From NCBI GenBank assembly GCA_036655755.1, contig JAVVPN010000045.1, positions 1 through 24,661 of the forward strand: a stretch of 24,661 nucleotides of DNA, written 5' to 3'. Position 1 is the stretch's first letter; every line of letters starts with the position of its first letter. Below the pieces are notes generated by a model, which saw only the letters and a list, made by a program, of their open reading frames with translations, had not been told where the DNA came from and made no database searches. This DNA comes from JAUNSR01 sp036655755 (lineage in GTDB: Bacteria; Bacteroidota; Bacteroidia; Bacteroidales; JAUNSR01). Shown piece after piece: positions 1-6,875 of the stretch. A program made the translations under genes and the position numbers.

Positions 1-40
1 CTCAACTTTAGGTGAGTTATGGCGATTTCATTTTGTATAT
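1..40 (-). repeat. Interspersed repeat, copy 1 (cut by window edge)
   Basis: The first 33 bases match 24442-24474 with one mismatch, in the same orientation. The core CTCAACTTTAGGTGAG can fold into a short imperfect hairpin (CTCA/TGAG plus CT/AG around one A-G mismatch). Read on the minus strand, the copy begins ATG AAA TCG CCA TAA, so it contains a five-codon start-stop unit, and it lies about 47 bases past the end of the DUF4810 gene. Its left end is outside the window. The function is unknown; it could be a REP-like or MITE-derived element. Confidence 0.7.
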
Positions 41-78
41 TCCTTAGGTATTTAATCTATAAGTGAACTTTGTCAATT

Positions 79-420
79 TTATTTTTCCACTTGTTTAATA
101 ATTCGTTCAATATAAACTGCCGATTCTGGATATAACTCTATCTCTTTTTTGAAGAAAGCTATCCCCTCTTCTTTTTTACCTGCCATTACTAATAAATATC
201 CCTTTTCAGCACAAATACCCGGCGGAACCATTAATCGGATACCCCTTTGTTTTCGAATTATCTTATCATACTCAGCTAATAGCTGTTCGAGTGATTCGGG
301 TGTTTGTTTTTTCTCATATTTGTAGGTCTTATCTGCATAATCATACCATGAATATAAGTTTTGAGTGGTTGTACAAGCTGTAAAAAGTAATAGAGTCAAG
401 GCATAAAATAACTTCATCAT
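79..420 (-). CDS. DUF4810-type lipoprotein
   Basis: The protein has 113 residues. Its N-terminus is a lipoprotein signal (hydrophobic stretch then LLFTAC, lipid Cys near residue 16), so it is likely an envelope lipoprotein. The mature part has the marks I associate with DUF4810: an LYSWYDYADKTYKY-like segment just after the Cys, a VPPGICAEKGYLLVMAGK segment near residues 65-82, and a YPES motif near residue 97. It is the last gene of a three-gene minus-strand set; its ATG overlaps the TGA of the preceding gene (ATGA), which points to translational coupling. A second ATG directly follows the first, so the start could be one codon later. The molecular function is unknown; the family usually sits beside CsgG-like proteins, as here. 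Confidence 0.8.
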   Translation of the reverse strand: MMKLFYALTLLLFTACTTTQNLYSWYDYADKTYKYEKKQTPESLEQLLAEYDKIIRKQRGIRLMVPPGICAEKGYLLVMAGKKEEGIAFFKKEIELYPESAVYIERIIKQVEK

Positions 421-752
421 GGTAATATAACTTTCTTAGTTTGTTGCGGAGATAAAAATATTTTTTGGTTATAAATCACCTTATTGTCATACATCACTTT
501 CAAAGTCCACTGACCGGAAGCAATCTGATAAGTAGGAGCTTTTATATCAAAATCCTTTTGTCGCACAACATTGGCATTAAAAGAGGCTTTATCTTTATCC
601 AGTGTAACATGTACTGTTTTATCGGCATATTGACCATCAGAGACAAAGACAAGATAGCCTTGGTCCGGTAATCCCATGACCGTAGATTTCGGAACAGAAC
701 ATGAGGTTAAGAAAGCGAGAAATAAAAATAATATTTTGAATATTGTTTTCAT
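417..752 (-). CDS. Small lipoprotein with PEGA-like beta domain
   Basis: The protein has 111 residues. The N-terminal segment FLAFLTSCS is a good lipobox, with lipidation expected near Cys18. The mature part is short and beta-rich. The C-terminal half (an IASGQWTLKV strand, a YDNKVIYNQKI strand, a final KKVILP) resembles a PEGA-like surface beta-sandwich, but that is an inference from pattern, not a firm match. It lies between the CsgG-like gene and the DUF4810 gene, overlapping both by ATGA, so the three are probably co-translated. In many other bacteria the third partner of CsgG plus DUF4810 is a DUF799 (GNA1162) lipoprotein; this one is about half that length and does not look like DUF799. 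Confidence 0.75.
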   Translation of the reverse strand: MKTIFKILFLFLAFLTSCSVPKSTVMGLPDQGYLVFVSDGQYADKTVHVTLDKDKASFNANVVRQKDFDIKAPTYQIASGQWTLKVMYDNKVIYNQKIFLSPQQTKKVILP

Positions 753-1693
753 AAAGATTGCTGTATATAATAGTTTTGTAACTCGTTATTATGTATATTC
801 TCTTTCCCTTGCATAATCTCAAGTATAGAGTATTCCGTTTCAGCCGTATCACCTCCGCACATTAGCACCTTTACCCTACCAATTTCTTTTCCTGGAAGTT
901 CAATCATAGCGCCGGTTTGTGGATTTTTGACAGTTTTGCCCTTTCGCATTACCAAAAACTTATCACCGGCTTCAATCCCCTGACTTGCACCTCCTGCCAT
1001 TATGACATTATCCTCATCCACAGAAAGCAAATAAGATTTCCATGGTTTATCAGTACATTTGTTAATGATATTTTCTACAAGCTGACTAATTGCTCCTGAA
1101 ATAGCTTTATCACTCAATGTCGCATCAAAGTCGGCTTTGCCTCCTAAACCCAACGTAGTTTTTGTTGTTTGTTCTGCCTCACCTTTAGCTTCATCCGAAT
1201 AAATAATAAGTCCAGTTGAGACATCTACCAATCTTATGCTAACAGCAGCCTCTACGATCTGACTCTTAGATGATGAAAAGACTTTGCTTTGTCCGATGTT
1301 TTTACGCCCATATTCAGTAATCGAACCGATTATTAAATAGTCAGCATCAATTGACTGAATAGCAGTATCTTTTTTTGCTGCCTCTGCTAATAGCAGATTA
1401 AGATCATTACGTTCTAATAATAGGAATTTATTCGTTGCAGCTAATTTCGCCGATAAAATATCTAATGCTTGTTTCCCCATCGGGTCATTTTCTTTATCAT
1501 AGAATAGCCCTTTCGCATATAATGTTTCATTTGAGAAACGAGCTATTGCAACTTTTCGCTTTAATACTTTTGCTTCATTCTCGATAGGCGAAGCAACTTC
1601 TTGCGTTTGAATCAAAATAGGATTTTTTTGACTAAATAAGACTGGAGTCCCCAGCATCATTAAATATACGGCCAAAGATGTTTTTTTGCTCAT
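749..1693 (-). CDS. CsgG/HfaB-like envelope protein
   Basis: The protein has 314 residues and is the first gene of the set. An N-terminal hydrophobic segment (about residues 5-21) looks like a signal peptide; I see no lipobox Cys, unlike E. coli CsgG, which is a lipoprotein. Residues about 44-215 follow the CsgG fold pattern: KVAIARFSNET, then LDILSAKLAATNKFLLLERNDLN, then DADYLIIGSITEYG, then VSIRLVDVSTGLIIYSDEAKGEA. The remaining about 100 residues form an extra C-terminal domain (DEDNVIMAGGASQGIEAGDKFLV onwards) similar to the flagellar-assembly or T-type C-terminal domains that often follow CsgG-like regions. The role is probably in outer-membrane or periplasmic transport or assembly. The start ATG is six bases from the assembly gap, so the promoter cannot be seen. 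Confidence 0.82.
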   Translation of the reverse strand: MSKKTSLAVYLMMLGTPVLFSQKNPILIQTQEVASPIENEAKVLKRKVAIARFSNETLYAKGLFYDKENDPMGKQALDILSAKLAATNKFLLLERNDLNLLLAEAAKKDTAIQSIDADYLIIGSITEYGRKNIGQSKVFSSSKSQIVEAAVSIRLVDVSTGLIIYSDEAKGEAEQTTKTTLGLGGKADFDATLSDKAISGAISQLVENIINKCTDKPWKSYLLSVDEDNVIMAGGASQGIEAGDKFLVMRKGKTVKNPQTGAMIELPGKEIGRVKVLMCGGDTAETEYSILEIMQGKENIHNNELQNYYIQQSL

Positions 1694-1698
1694 TGTAA

Positions 1699-1798
1699 NN
1701 NNNNNNNNNNNNNNNNNNNNNNNNNNNNNNNNNNNNNNNNNNNNNNNNNNNNNNNNNNNNNNNNNNNNNNNNNNNNNNNNNNNNNNNNNNNNNNNNNN
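1699..1798. other. Assembly gap (100 N)
   Basis: One hundred consecutive N lie between two divergent genes. The round length suggests a scaffold gap of unknown true size. The promoters of both the CsgG-like set and the beta-barrel/ABC transporter set would be expected here, and further genes could be hidden. Confidence 0.97.
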
Positions 1799-1845
1799 TA
1801 AACCATTTTAAAGTTGTAATGTTGATTTTAATAAAGAGATATCCT

Positions 1846-2976
1846 ATGAAGAAAATATTACTCTTTATTTATTGTGTACTTTTTACAGTAAATATTTTAG
1901 GTGAAGAAAAAAAAGAGAATCCTTTCAGATTTAAGCCGGGTGGAGCTTTACGATTCAGCTATAATTACTCCGATTGGAAACCGGGTCATCGGGACAGAGG
2001 TGGTGATTTCGGATACGATGTACTTATACTTAAATTCGATGCTTCCTGGAAAAACATCCTGATGGCTGCCGATTATCGATTTTACAGTGGCGACTATGGA
2101 GGTGGAATGTTAAAATATGGTTGGATCGGATATCAATTCAATGATAAACAACATATTGAACTAGGGCTTACCCGCCAGCCATTTGGTATTCAACCCTATG
2201 GAGCTCATAATTTCTTCTTTCAGCTTGCCTATTATGTCGGACTGGAAGACGATTCGGATATGGGACTGAAGTATGTTTTTGAAGGAAGGAAATGGGATTT
2301 TGCACTCGCTTTCTATAAAAATGCAGATGAGTTGCTGTTTGGCGATAAAACCGAAACCAGTAATGATCGTTACGGATATGATATTGCCGGAAGAAATAAA
2401 GAAATTAATCAGGTTAACGGTTATATGAACTATAAATTCGGAGGTAATGTACGCCAGCGTATCGGTGCTTCCGGTTTGTTTGGCGGAATCTATAATCTGG
2501 ATACGCGTAAAACTGGCTCTCATTTTGCTTTTGCTATTCATCATGAATTATACTGGAAAGGATTAAGTCTGAAAACACAAATAGCTACTTATGCGATGTA
2601 TCCTAAAAATAAAGAAGGTGAACCGGATGATGTAATCTCTATGACAGCCTATGGAGCTCCATATAAAATAGCGGCAAAAGGGAATTTATATCAGATTGGC
2701 GGAGGATGGACATTCCCGGTTAAATGGGGTCCAATCAGTGCTGTTCAGCTATATACTGATTTCGGCTGGCTTCAAAAATGGAATAAGGCATTTAAAGACA
2801 GTTACCAGCTCGTGCCGGGTTGCCTCATCACGGCAGGCCCGGTATATACTTATATCGATTATGTAATGGGCAAAAGGCACGCATGGCTGGGACCTGACTG
2901 GAATAGTTTTGCCGGTGAGAATGAAAGTAATCAATGGCATGCGCGTCTGAATTTAAATGTCGGATATTATTTCTGA
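1846..2976 (+). CDS. Outer-membrane beta-barrel (porin-like) protein
   Basis: The protein has 376 residues from the ATG at 1846, which gives a clean signal peptide (MKKILLFIYCVLFTVNILG then an acidic/basic mature start). An earlier in-frame ATG at 1819 adds nine residues before the signal and is less likely. The mature sequence alternates polar and hydrophobic residues, is rich in Gly, Tyr and Trp, and ends in LNLNVGYYF, with the terminal aromatic residue typical of outer-membrane barrels. It resembles the broad porin family of OprP/OprO type, but I cannot name a substrate. The next gene, an OpuC-type permease, starts seven bases after its stop (or overlaps it), so the barrel may be the outer-membrane pore for the osmoprotectant transporter. 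No plug or TonB box was seen. Confidence 0.8.
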   Translation: MKKILLFIYCVLFTVNILGEEKKENPFRFKPGGALRFSYNYSDWKPGHRDRGGDFGYDVLILKFDASWKNILMAADYRFYSGDYGGGMLKYGWIGYQFNDKQHIELGLTRQPFGIQPYGAHNFFFQLAYYVGLEDDSDMGLKYVFEGRKWDFALAFYKNADELLFGDKTETSNDRYGYDIAGRNKEINQVNGYMNYKFGGNVRQRIGASGLFGGIYNLDTRKTGSHFAFAIHHELYWKGLSLKTQIATYAMYPKNKEGEPDDVISMTAYGAPYKIAAKGNLYQIGGGWTFPVKWGPISAVQLYTDFGWLQKWNKAFKDSYQLVPGCLITAGPVYTYIDYVMGKRHAWLGPDWNSFAGENESNQWHARLNLNVGYYF

Positions 2977-2983
2977 ATCAAAT

Positions 2984-3634
2984 ATGTTGAAACAACTATT
3001 CTCTCTTTATTATGAACGGCGGGATTTTTTCCTTCAATTAACACTTGAACATCTTTGGATTTCCGGCATATCCATGATCATGGCAGCAATAATAGGATTA
3101 CTGCTTGGCCTTTGGATAAGTCAATACAAACGATTGAGTCCTTATGTATTGGGCGCAACCAATTTCATCTATACAATTCCCTCGATTGCATTATTTGGCT
3201 TTCTGATACCGATTTCGGGTATTGGCGATCCGACGGCGATTATAGCCCTTACTATCTACGCCCTTCTACCAATGGTTCGCAATACATACACGGGGATAAC
3301 CGGAATCGATGCCGAAATTATCGAAGCGGCAACTGCCATGGGTAGTACACGTTGGCAATTATTGACACGTATTAAACTACCCCTCGCCTTTCCGGTTATT
3401 CTAACTGGACTGCGGACAATGGTAGTTATGACAATCGCTCTTACCGGTATTGCGGCTTTTATTGGAGCAGGTGGATTAGGAGTAGCTATTTACCGCGGCA
3501 TAACGACCAATAATATTACGCTTACGATAGCCGGAAGCTTACTTATTGCATTACTCGCTTTAGTGTGCGATTGGTTATTAGGCCGTTATGAACTATTTAT
3601 ACAAAAAAAGAGGCACTTGCTTCCGAAAAAGTAG
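2984..3634 (+). CDS. Osmoprotectant ABC transporter permease (OpuCB-like)
   Basis: The protein has 216 residues from ATG 2984; an ATG at 2957 would give 225 residues and overlap the barrel gene by 20 bases. I prefer 2984 because the first transmembrane helix then begins at a usual distance. Five to six hydrophobic helices are visible. The conserved binding-protein-dependent permease (EAA) loop is seen as EAATAMGSTRWQLLTRIKLPLAFP (positions about 3325-3396). IPSIALFGFLIP and GAGGLGVAIYRGI are typical of the OpuCB/OpuCD/YehW family, which imports glycine betaine, carnitine or choline across the inner membrane. Only one permease gene is present, whereas OpuC in Bacillus has two, so a homodimer is expected. 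Confidence 0.88.
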   Translation: MLKQLFSLYYERRDFFLQLTLEHLWISGISMIMAAIIGLLLGLWISQYKRLSPYVLGATNFIYTIPSIALFGFLIPISGIGDPTAIIALTIYALLPMVRNTYTGITGIDAEIIEAATAMGSTRWQLLTRIKLPLAFPVILTGLRTMVVMTIALTGIAAFIGAGGLGVAIYRGITTNNITLTIAGSLLIALLALVCDWLLGRYELFIQKKRHLLPKK

Positions 3635-3660
3635 TTACAAATGTGAATAAAATAAATAAA

Positions 3661-4563
3661 ATGACACGAATTGGCACTTTTCTTATTCTAATGATACTCC
3701 TTACCGGGGGATGTAATCATTCAAAAAAAACGATTCGAATCGCTACAAAACCAATGACAGAACAGTTTATTCTTGGCGAAATGCTTGGGTTACTGATTGA
3801 AGAGAATACCGATTTGAAAGTTGAAATAACAAAAGGAATAGGTGGAGGAACCTCTAATATCCATCCTGCACTTATGCAGGGTAATTTTGATTTATATCCG
3901 GAATATACGGGTACTGCGTGGCAAGTAATATTGAAAAAAGATTCGCTCCTCCCCCCAGACCAATTGTGGAAAGAGGTAGAAAAAATATATCGGGATTCTC
4001 TACATCTGATCTGGACTGGGCTTTATGGTTTTAATAATACATATGGATTAGGAGTTTCTCAATCGCTTGCTCAACAATATGGATTAGAAAAAATTTCAGA
4101 TTTAGCGCGTTATCCCGATCAATTTACATTTGGCGCCGAATATGACTTCTTTGAGATCCATAAAGGATATGATGCGTTGTGTGAGGCATATGGACTGAAG
4201 TTTAAGAAAACCACAGATATGGATATCGGGCTTAAATATGAAGCGATGAAAGCTAACAAGGTGGATGTTTTAAATGTATTTACAACTGATGGACAACTAG
4301 AAGACGCAAATCTGAAAGTATTAAAAGACGATAAACATTTTTTTCCATCTTATTATTGTGGAACCATAGTGCGTGAACAAACACTTAATAAGTACCCGGA
4401 ATTACTACCGGCATTAAAAAAAATGGATGGTATCCTGAATGACAGTATTATGGTGCATCTTAATTATGAAGTAGATTTACAGGGAAAATCAGAACGACAG
4501 GTTGCCGCTGATTTTTTGAAATCTAAAGGATTATTGAATAAAGAAAAAACATATGGTAACTGA
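3661..4563 (+). CDS. Osmoprotectant-binding lipoprotein (OpuCC/ProX-like)
   Basis: The protein has 300 residues from ATG 3661. A GTG at 3643 is in frame, but the ATG gives a compact signal peptide ending in LLTGGC, with lipid Cys18. The mature protein starts with IRIATKPMTEQFILGEMLGLLIEE and contains DLYPEYTGTAWQ (about residues 77-88), the signature of the OpuAC/OpuCC class of quaternary-ammonium binding proteins. It also has LNVFTTDGQL and DDKHFFPSYYCG in the second lobe, where aromatic residues of the ligand cage usually lie. In the Bacteroidetes such proteins are anchored in the periplasm by lipid. The gene sits between permease and ATPase and its stop overlaps the ATPase start by 11 bases. 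Ligand (betaine, choline or carnitine) cannot be told from sequence. Confidence 0.9.
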   Translation: MTRIGTFLILMILLTGGCNHSKKTIRIATKPMTEQFILGEMLGLLIEENTDLKVEITKGIGGGTSNIHPALMQGNFDLYPEYTGTAWQVILKKDSLLPPDQLWKEVEKIYRDSLHLIWTGLYGFNNTYGLGVSQSLAQQYGLEKISDLARYPDQFTFGAEYDFFEIHKGYDALCEAYGLKFKKTTDMDIGLKYEAMKANKVDVLNVFTTDGQLEDANLKVLKDDKHFFPSYYCGTIVREQTLNKYPELLPALKKMDGILNDSIMVHLNYEVDLQGKSERQVAADFLKSKGLLNKEKTYGN

Positions 4564-5299
4564 TCCAATTATTCGATTCAAAGAGGTATGGAAAGGCTAT
4601 GGAGATCAGACTGTTTTACAGAATCTGTCGCTGGATATAAATAAAGGGGAATTCCTGACAATTATAGGAGGTTCGGGCTCAGGGAAAACGACTTTACTTA
4701 AACTAGTTAATGGATTGTTATTTCCAGACCGTGGAGAGATAGAAGTGGAAGGAGTAAAGATATGTCAAACCAATCTAATTCATTTACGCCGACGTATTGG
4801 GTATGCAATACAGAATATCGGATTATTCCCTCACCTTACCATTCGGAAAAATATCGCTTACGTGCTTTCCCTATATTCAAAGCAACCAAAACAGATCAAT
4901 GAACAGGTAGAACGACTTATGCGAATGCTTGAATTAGACGAGAAATTACTTGATCGCTATCCGGCAGAACTATCTGGTGGTCAAAAGCAACGTGTCGGGA
5001 TTGCTCGGGCTCTAGCTGCAGAACCGCCTATACTCTTGATGGATGAACCTTTTGGAGCGGTAGATGAAATTACACGTCAGGTATTACAGGATGAAATTGC
5101 ACAACTTCAACGAACATTAGGAACAACCATTTTATTTGTAACTCACGACATTAAAGAGGCCTTGAAATTAGGTAGCAAAATGCTGATAATGAAAGATGGG
5201 CATATCGAACAATTTGATACGCCCAATAATATTATGCATAATCCGGCAAGTGATTACGTTAAGTCCTTACTTCAATTCACTCATATCGACCGAAGATAA
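4553..5299 (+). CDS. Osmoprotectant ABC transporter ATPase (OpuCA-like)
   Basis: The protein has 248 residues and is the nucleotide-binding subunit of the importer. Walker A is GGSGSGKTT (39-47), the Q-loop is near AIQNIGLFPH, the ABC signature is LSGGQKQR (140-147), Walker B is ILLMDE (160-165), and the switch His is in FVTHD (His198). Family members OpuCA and ProV usually carry C-terminal CBS domains that sense ionic strength; this protein ends right after the ATPase core, so it lacks them. Its start overlaps the binding-protein stop, and its last 33 bases overlap the 3' end of the minus-strand yfcE-like gene. Confidence 0.9.
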   Translation: MVTDPIIRFKEVWKGYGDQTVLQNLSLDINKGEFLTIIGGSGSGKTTLLKLVNGLLFPDRGEIEVEGVKICQTNLIHLRRRIGYAIQNIGLFPHLTIRKNIAYVLSLYSKQPKQINEQVERLMRMLELDEKLLDRYPAELSGGQKQRVGIARALAAEPPILLMDEPFGAVDEITRQVLQDEIAQLQRTLGTTILFVTHDIKEALKLGSKMLIMKDGHIEQFDTPNNIMHNPASDYVKSLLQFTHIDRR

Positions 5300-5824
5300 G
5301 ACTTGTCCATCATCCAAACGGCATACCGATAAACAACCATCCTCATAGATTCCAAAGGTAGCCGGCCGATTCTCTTTAGGAAGTGTAATTGATCCCGGAT
5401 TAAATAAAATTATCCCATCTTGAATAGTCGCTTGCCAAAGATGTGTATGCCCATAAAGAAAAGCCGCTCCTTTAGGTAAAGAGGGCAAAGAAGCCGGACT
5501 ATATAAATGTCCGTGTGTTACAAACAATTGATTATCGCCATCTTGTACAATCAAAAAATCGCCCATGCAAGGGAAATCCAGTAACATCTGGTCCACTTCA
5601 GCTTCACAATTCCCCCGCACAGCCAGAATAGTATCTTTCAATGGATTCAACAAAGCGACCACTCCCTGTGGATTATAGCCGGATGGAATGGGATTACGAG
5701 GACCATGATAAAGAATATCTCCTAAAATCAGGATACGGTCTGCTTTAAGAGATTCAAAATAAGATAATGCTTTCTGCACAGCTTTCTCTGAACCGTGTAT
5801 GTCAGATAAAATCAAATACTTCAT
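5267..5824 (-). CDS. yfcE: YfcE-like metallophosphodiesterase
   Basis: The protein has 185 residues from the ATG at 5824; a longer reading from 5866 adds 14 hydrophobic residues before the conserved MKYLILSDIHGS start and runs through the promoter, so it is rejected. Metal-binding motifs of the calcineurin-like fold are all present: SDIHGS (Asp8, His10), LGDILYHGPRN (Asp36), AVRGNCEAEVD (Asn72), VTHGHLYS, YGHTHLW and FNPGSITLPK. This is the order and length of E. coli YfcE, a Mn-dependent phosphodiesterase known mainly for activity on artificial substrates; its natural substrate is uncertain. It converges with the transporter ATPase gene and overlaps its last codons. Confidence 0.9.
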   Translation of the reverse strand: MKYLILSDIHGSEKAVQKALSYFESLKADRILILGDILYHGPRNPIPSGYNPQGVVALLNPLKDTILAVRGNCEAEVDQMLLDFPCMGDFLIVQDGDNQLFVTHGHLYSPASLPSLPKGAAFLYGHTHLWQATIQDGIILFNPGSITLPKENRPATFGIYEDGCLSVCRLDDGQVLSSVDMSELK

Positions 5825-5841
5825 AGTTGTCAAATAAAAAA

Positions 5842-5873
5842 CAAAAATACATATTCTATTAAACATCCTGCAA
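5842..5873 (-). promoter_or_regulatory. Bacteroidetes-type promoter for the yfcE-like gene
   Basis: On the minus strand TATTTTTG (5842-5849) fits the -7 consensus TAnnTTTG, and TTG at 5871-5873 lies 21 bases upstream as a -33 element. The start codon at 5824 is 17 bases past the -7 box, so the 5' leader would be about ten bases. Confidence 0.6.
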
Positions 5874-5933
5874 TTACAAGACGTTATAGATAAAGAATCA
5901 GAAATTTATCTATTCATTTAATTGATTACGAAT

Positions 5934-6287
5934 ATGCCAACTAAACATGGACATGATGCAGCAAAAGAGATCAAGACTTTGCTAAAAAATGCAGTTGGAT
6001 TTAAGCTGCCAGTCATCACCGACACACCTCCGCATGCATATAAACCCGAGGTAATCAGTTTTACTCCGGATGATTTGATCGCTTATGTCGCAGAAATAGA
6101 TCATTCAGAGGATGTGGGATTAATACAGATAGGGCTTGCCAAAGACAATGTGCGCACTCAAAAAGCAATTCATGCTTTCGAACATGCAGGTATTCACCCA
6201 AAAGAATATACTCATATCGGATTTTATCGGTTAAGTGCATTAACTGAAAATGGAGCAGCTCCGATGCGCTATATGTTATTATGGTGA
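5934..6287 (+). CDS. Small protein of unknown function, paralog A
   Basis: The protein has 117 residues from ATG 5934; a TTG at 5922 is in frame but the ATG matches the start of the neighbouring paralog. I do not recognise the family. It has no signal peptide or membrane segment, so it is probably cytosolic. It aligns end to end with the protein at 6421-6780. Shared points are EIKTLLKNA near the start, ITDTPP (about 29-34), a KAIHAFEHAGI segment, YTHIGFY, and a C-terminus MRYMLLW. The alternation of helix and strand and the conserved ends suggest a small folded domain. It has its own terminator, so the pair is not simply one operon. Confidence 0.72.
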   Translation: MPTKHGHDAAKEIKTLLKNAVGFKLPVITDTPPHAYKPEVISFTPDDLIAYVAEIDHSEDVGLIQIGLAKDNVRTQKAIHAFEHAGIHPKEYTHIGFYRLSALTENGAAPMRYMLLW

Positions 6288-6315
6288 TATTCCATATGAA
6301 TACCTAAAATTCAGT

Positions 6316-6347
6316 AAATCAGATATGTTGTTCGACATATCTGATTT
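6316..6347 (+). terminator. Intrinsic terminator after paralog A
   Basis: A perfect 13-bp stem (AAATCAGATATGT with its complement ACATATCTGATTT) closes a six-base loop (6329-6334), and the strand continues with further T residues (TTTATTT). It lies 28 bases after the stop codon of the upstream gene. Confidence 0.85.
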
Positions 6348-6420
6348 TTTATTTAAAATAAATTGGCTTAATTAGTAATAACAATCTGATTTCCTATTTG
6401 ACTAACTAATTTTATATGCC

Positions 6421-6780
6421 ATGAGAAGAGAAAAGAAACAACAAAGAAACTTTGCGGGTGAAATTCAGTCTATGTTAAAAAAGGCATTAAACACACATGT
6501 TCCTATTATTATTGATACACCTCCTACTCCTATGATTCCGAAAACAGTTCATTTGACTCAGGAGGCATTTGAATTGTATAATTTCGAAATGCTTAATTCT
6601 TCCGAATGCAATATTTCTTTGATATCAAAAGCACGCGAAAGTGTCCGCTTCAATAAAGCAGTAAATGCATTCCGACAAGCGGGTATTCCGGCAAACGCCT
6701 ATAGTCATATAGGCTATTACCAAGTTCCCGGAACAGAAGATGAAAAAATAAAGAAATACCGATACATATTACTTTGGTAA
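6421..6780 (+). CDS. Small protein of unknown function, paralog B
   Basis: The protein has 119 residues. I do not recognise the family. It is a paralog of the gene at 5934-6287: both share an EIQSMLKKA/EIKTLLKNA helix, IIDTPP, an R.(N/Q)KA.(N/H)AF..AGI segment, Y(S/T)HIG(Y/F)Y and a C-terminal RY(I/M)LLW. The N-terminus is more basic (RREKKQQR). Identity is only moderate, so the duplication is old or selection differs. A separate terminator precedes it and another follows it, so it is probably transcribed alone. No signal peptide, membrane helix or known catalytic motif is visible. Confidence 0.75.
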   Translation: MRREKKQQRNFAGEIQSMLKKALNTHVPIIIDTPPTPMIPKTVHLTQEAFELYNFEMLNSSECNISLISKARESVRFNKAVNAFRQAGIPANAYSHIGYYQVPGTEDEKIKKYRYILLW

Positions 6781-6821
6781 AAATATAAAATGGTAATTAA
6801 TACTATTTGTACTTTGGTTTT

Positions 6822-6851
6822 AAAGCCTTTCTCTGTGAAGAGCGAGGCTTT
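6822..6851 (+). terminator. Intrinsic terminator after paralog B
   Basis: AAAGCCT (6822-6828) pairs with AGGCTTT (6845-6851), and CTCT (6831-6834) pairs with AGAG (6839-6842) inside it. The stem is followed by TTTATAA. It lies between the convergent paralog B and hisB; on the minus strand the T-tract is poor, so it mainly serves the plus-strand gene. Confidence 0.72.
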
Positions 6852-6875
6852 TTTATAACCTTCCGATGTTTAAAT

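Noticed and set aside
2161..2544. Minus-strand ORF of 127 codons within the beta-barrel gene
   Set aside because: It is the reverse of a clear outer-membrane barrel and has no supporting start region or motif.
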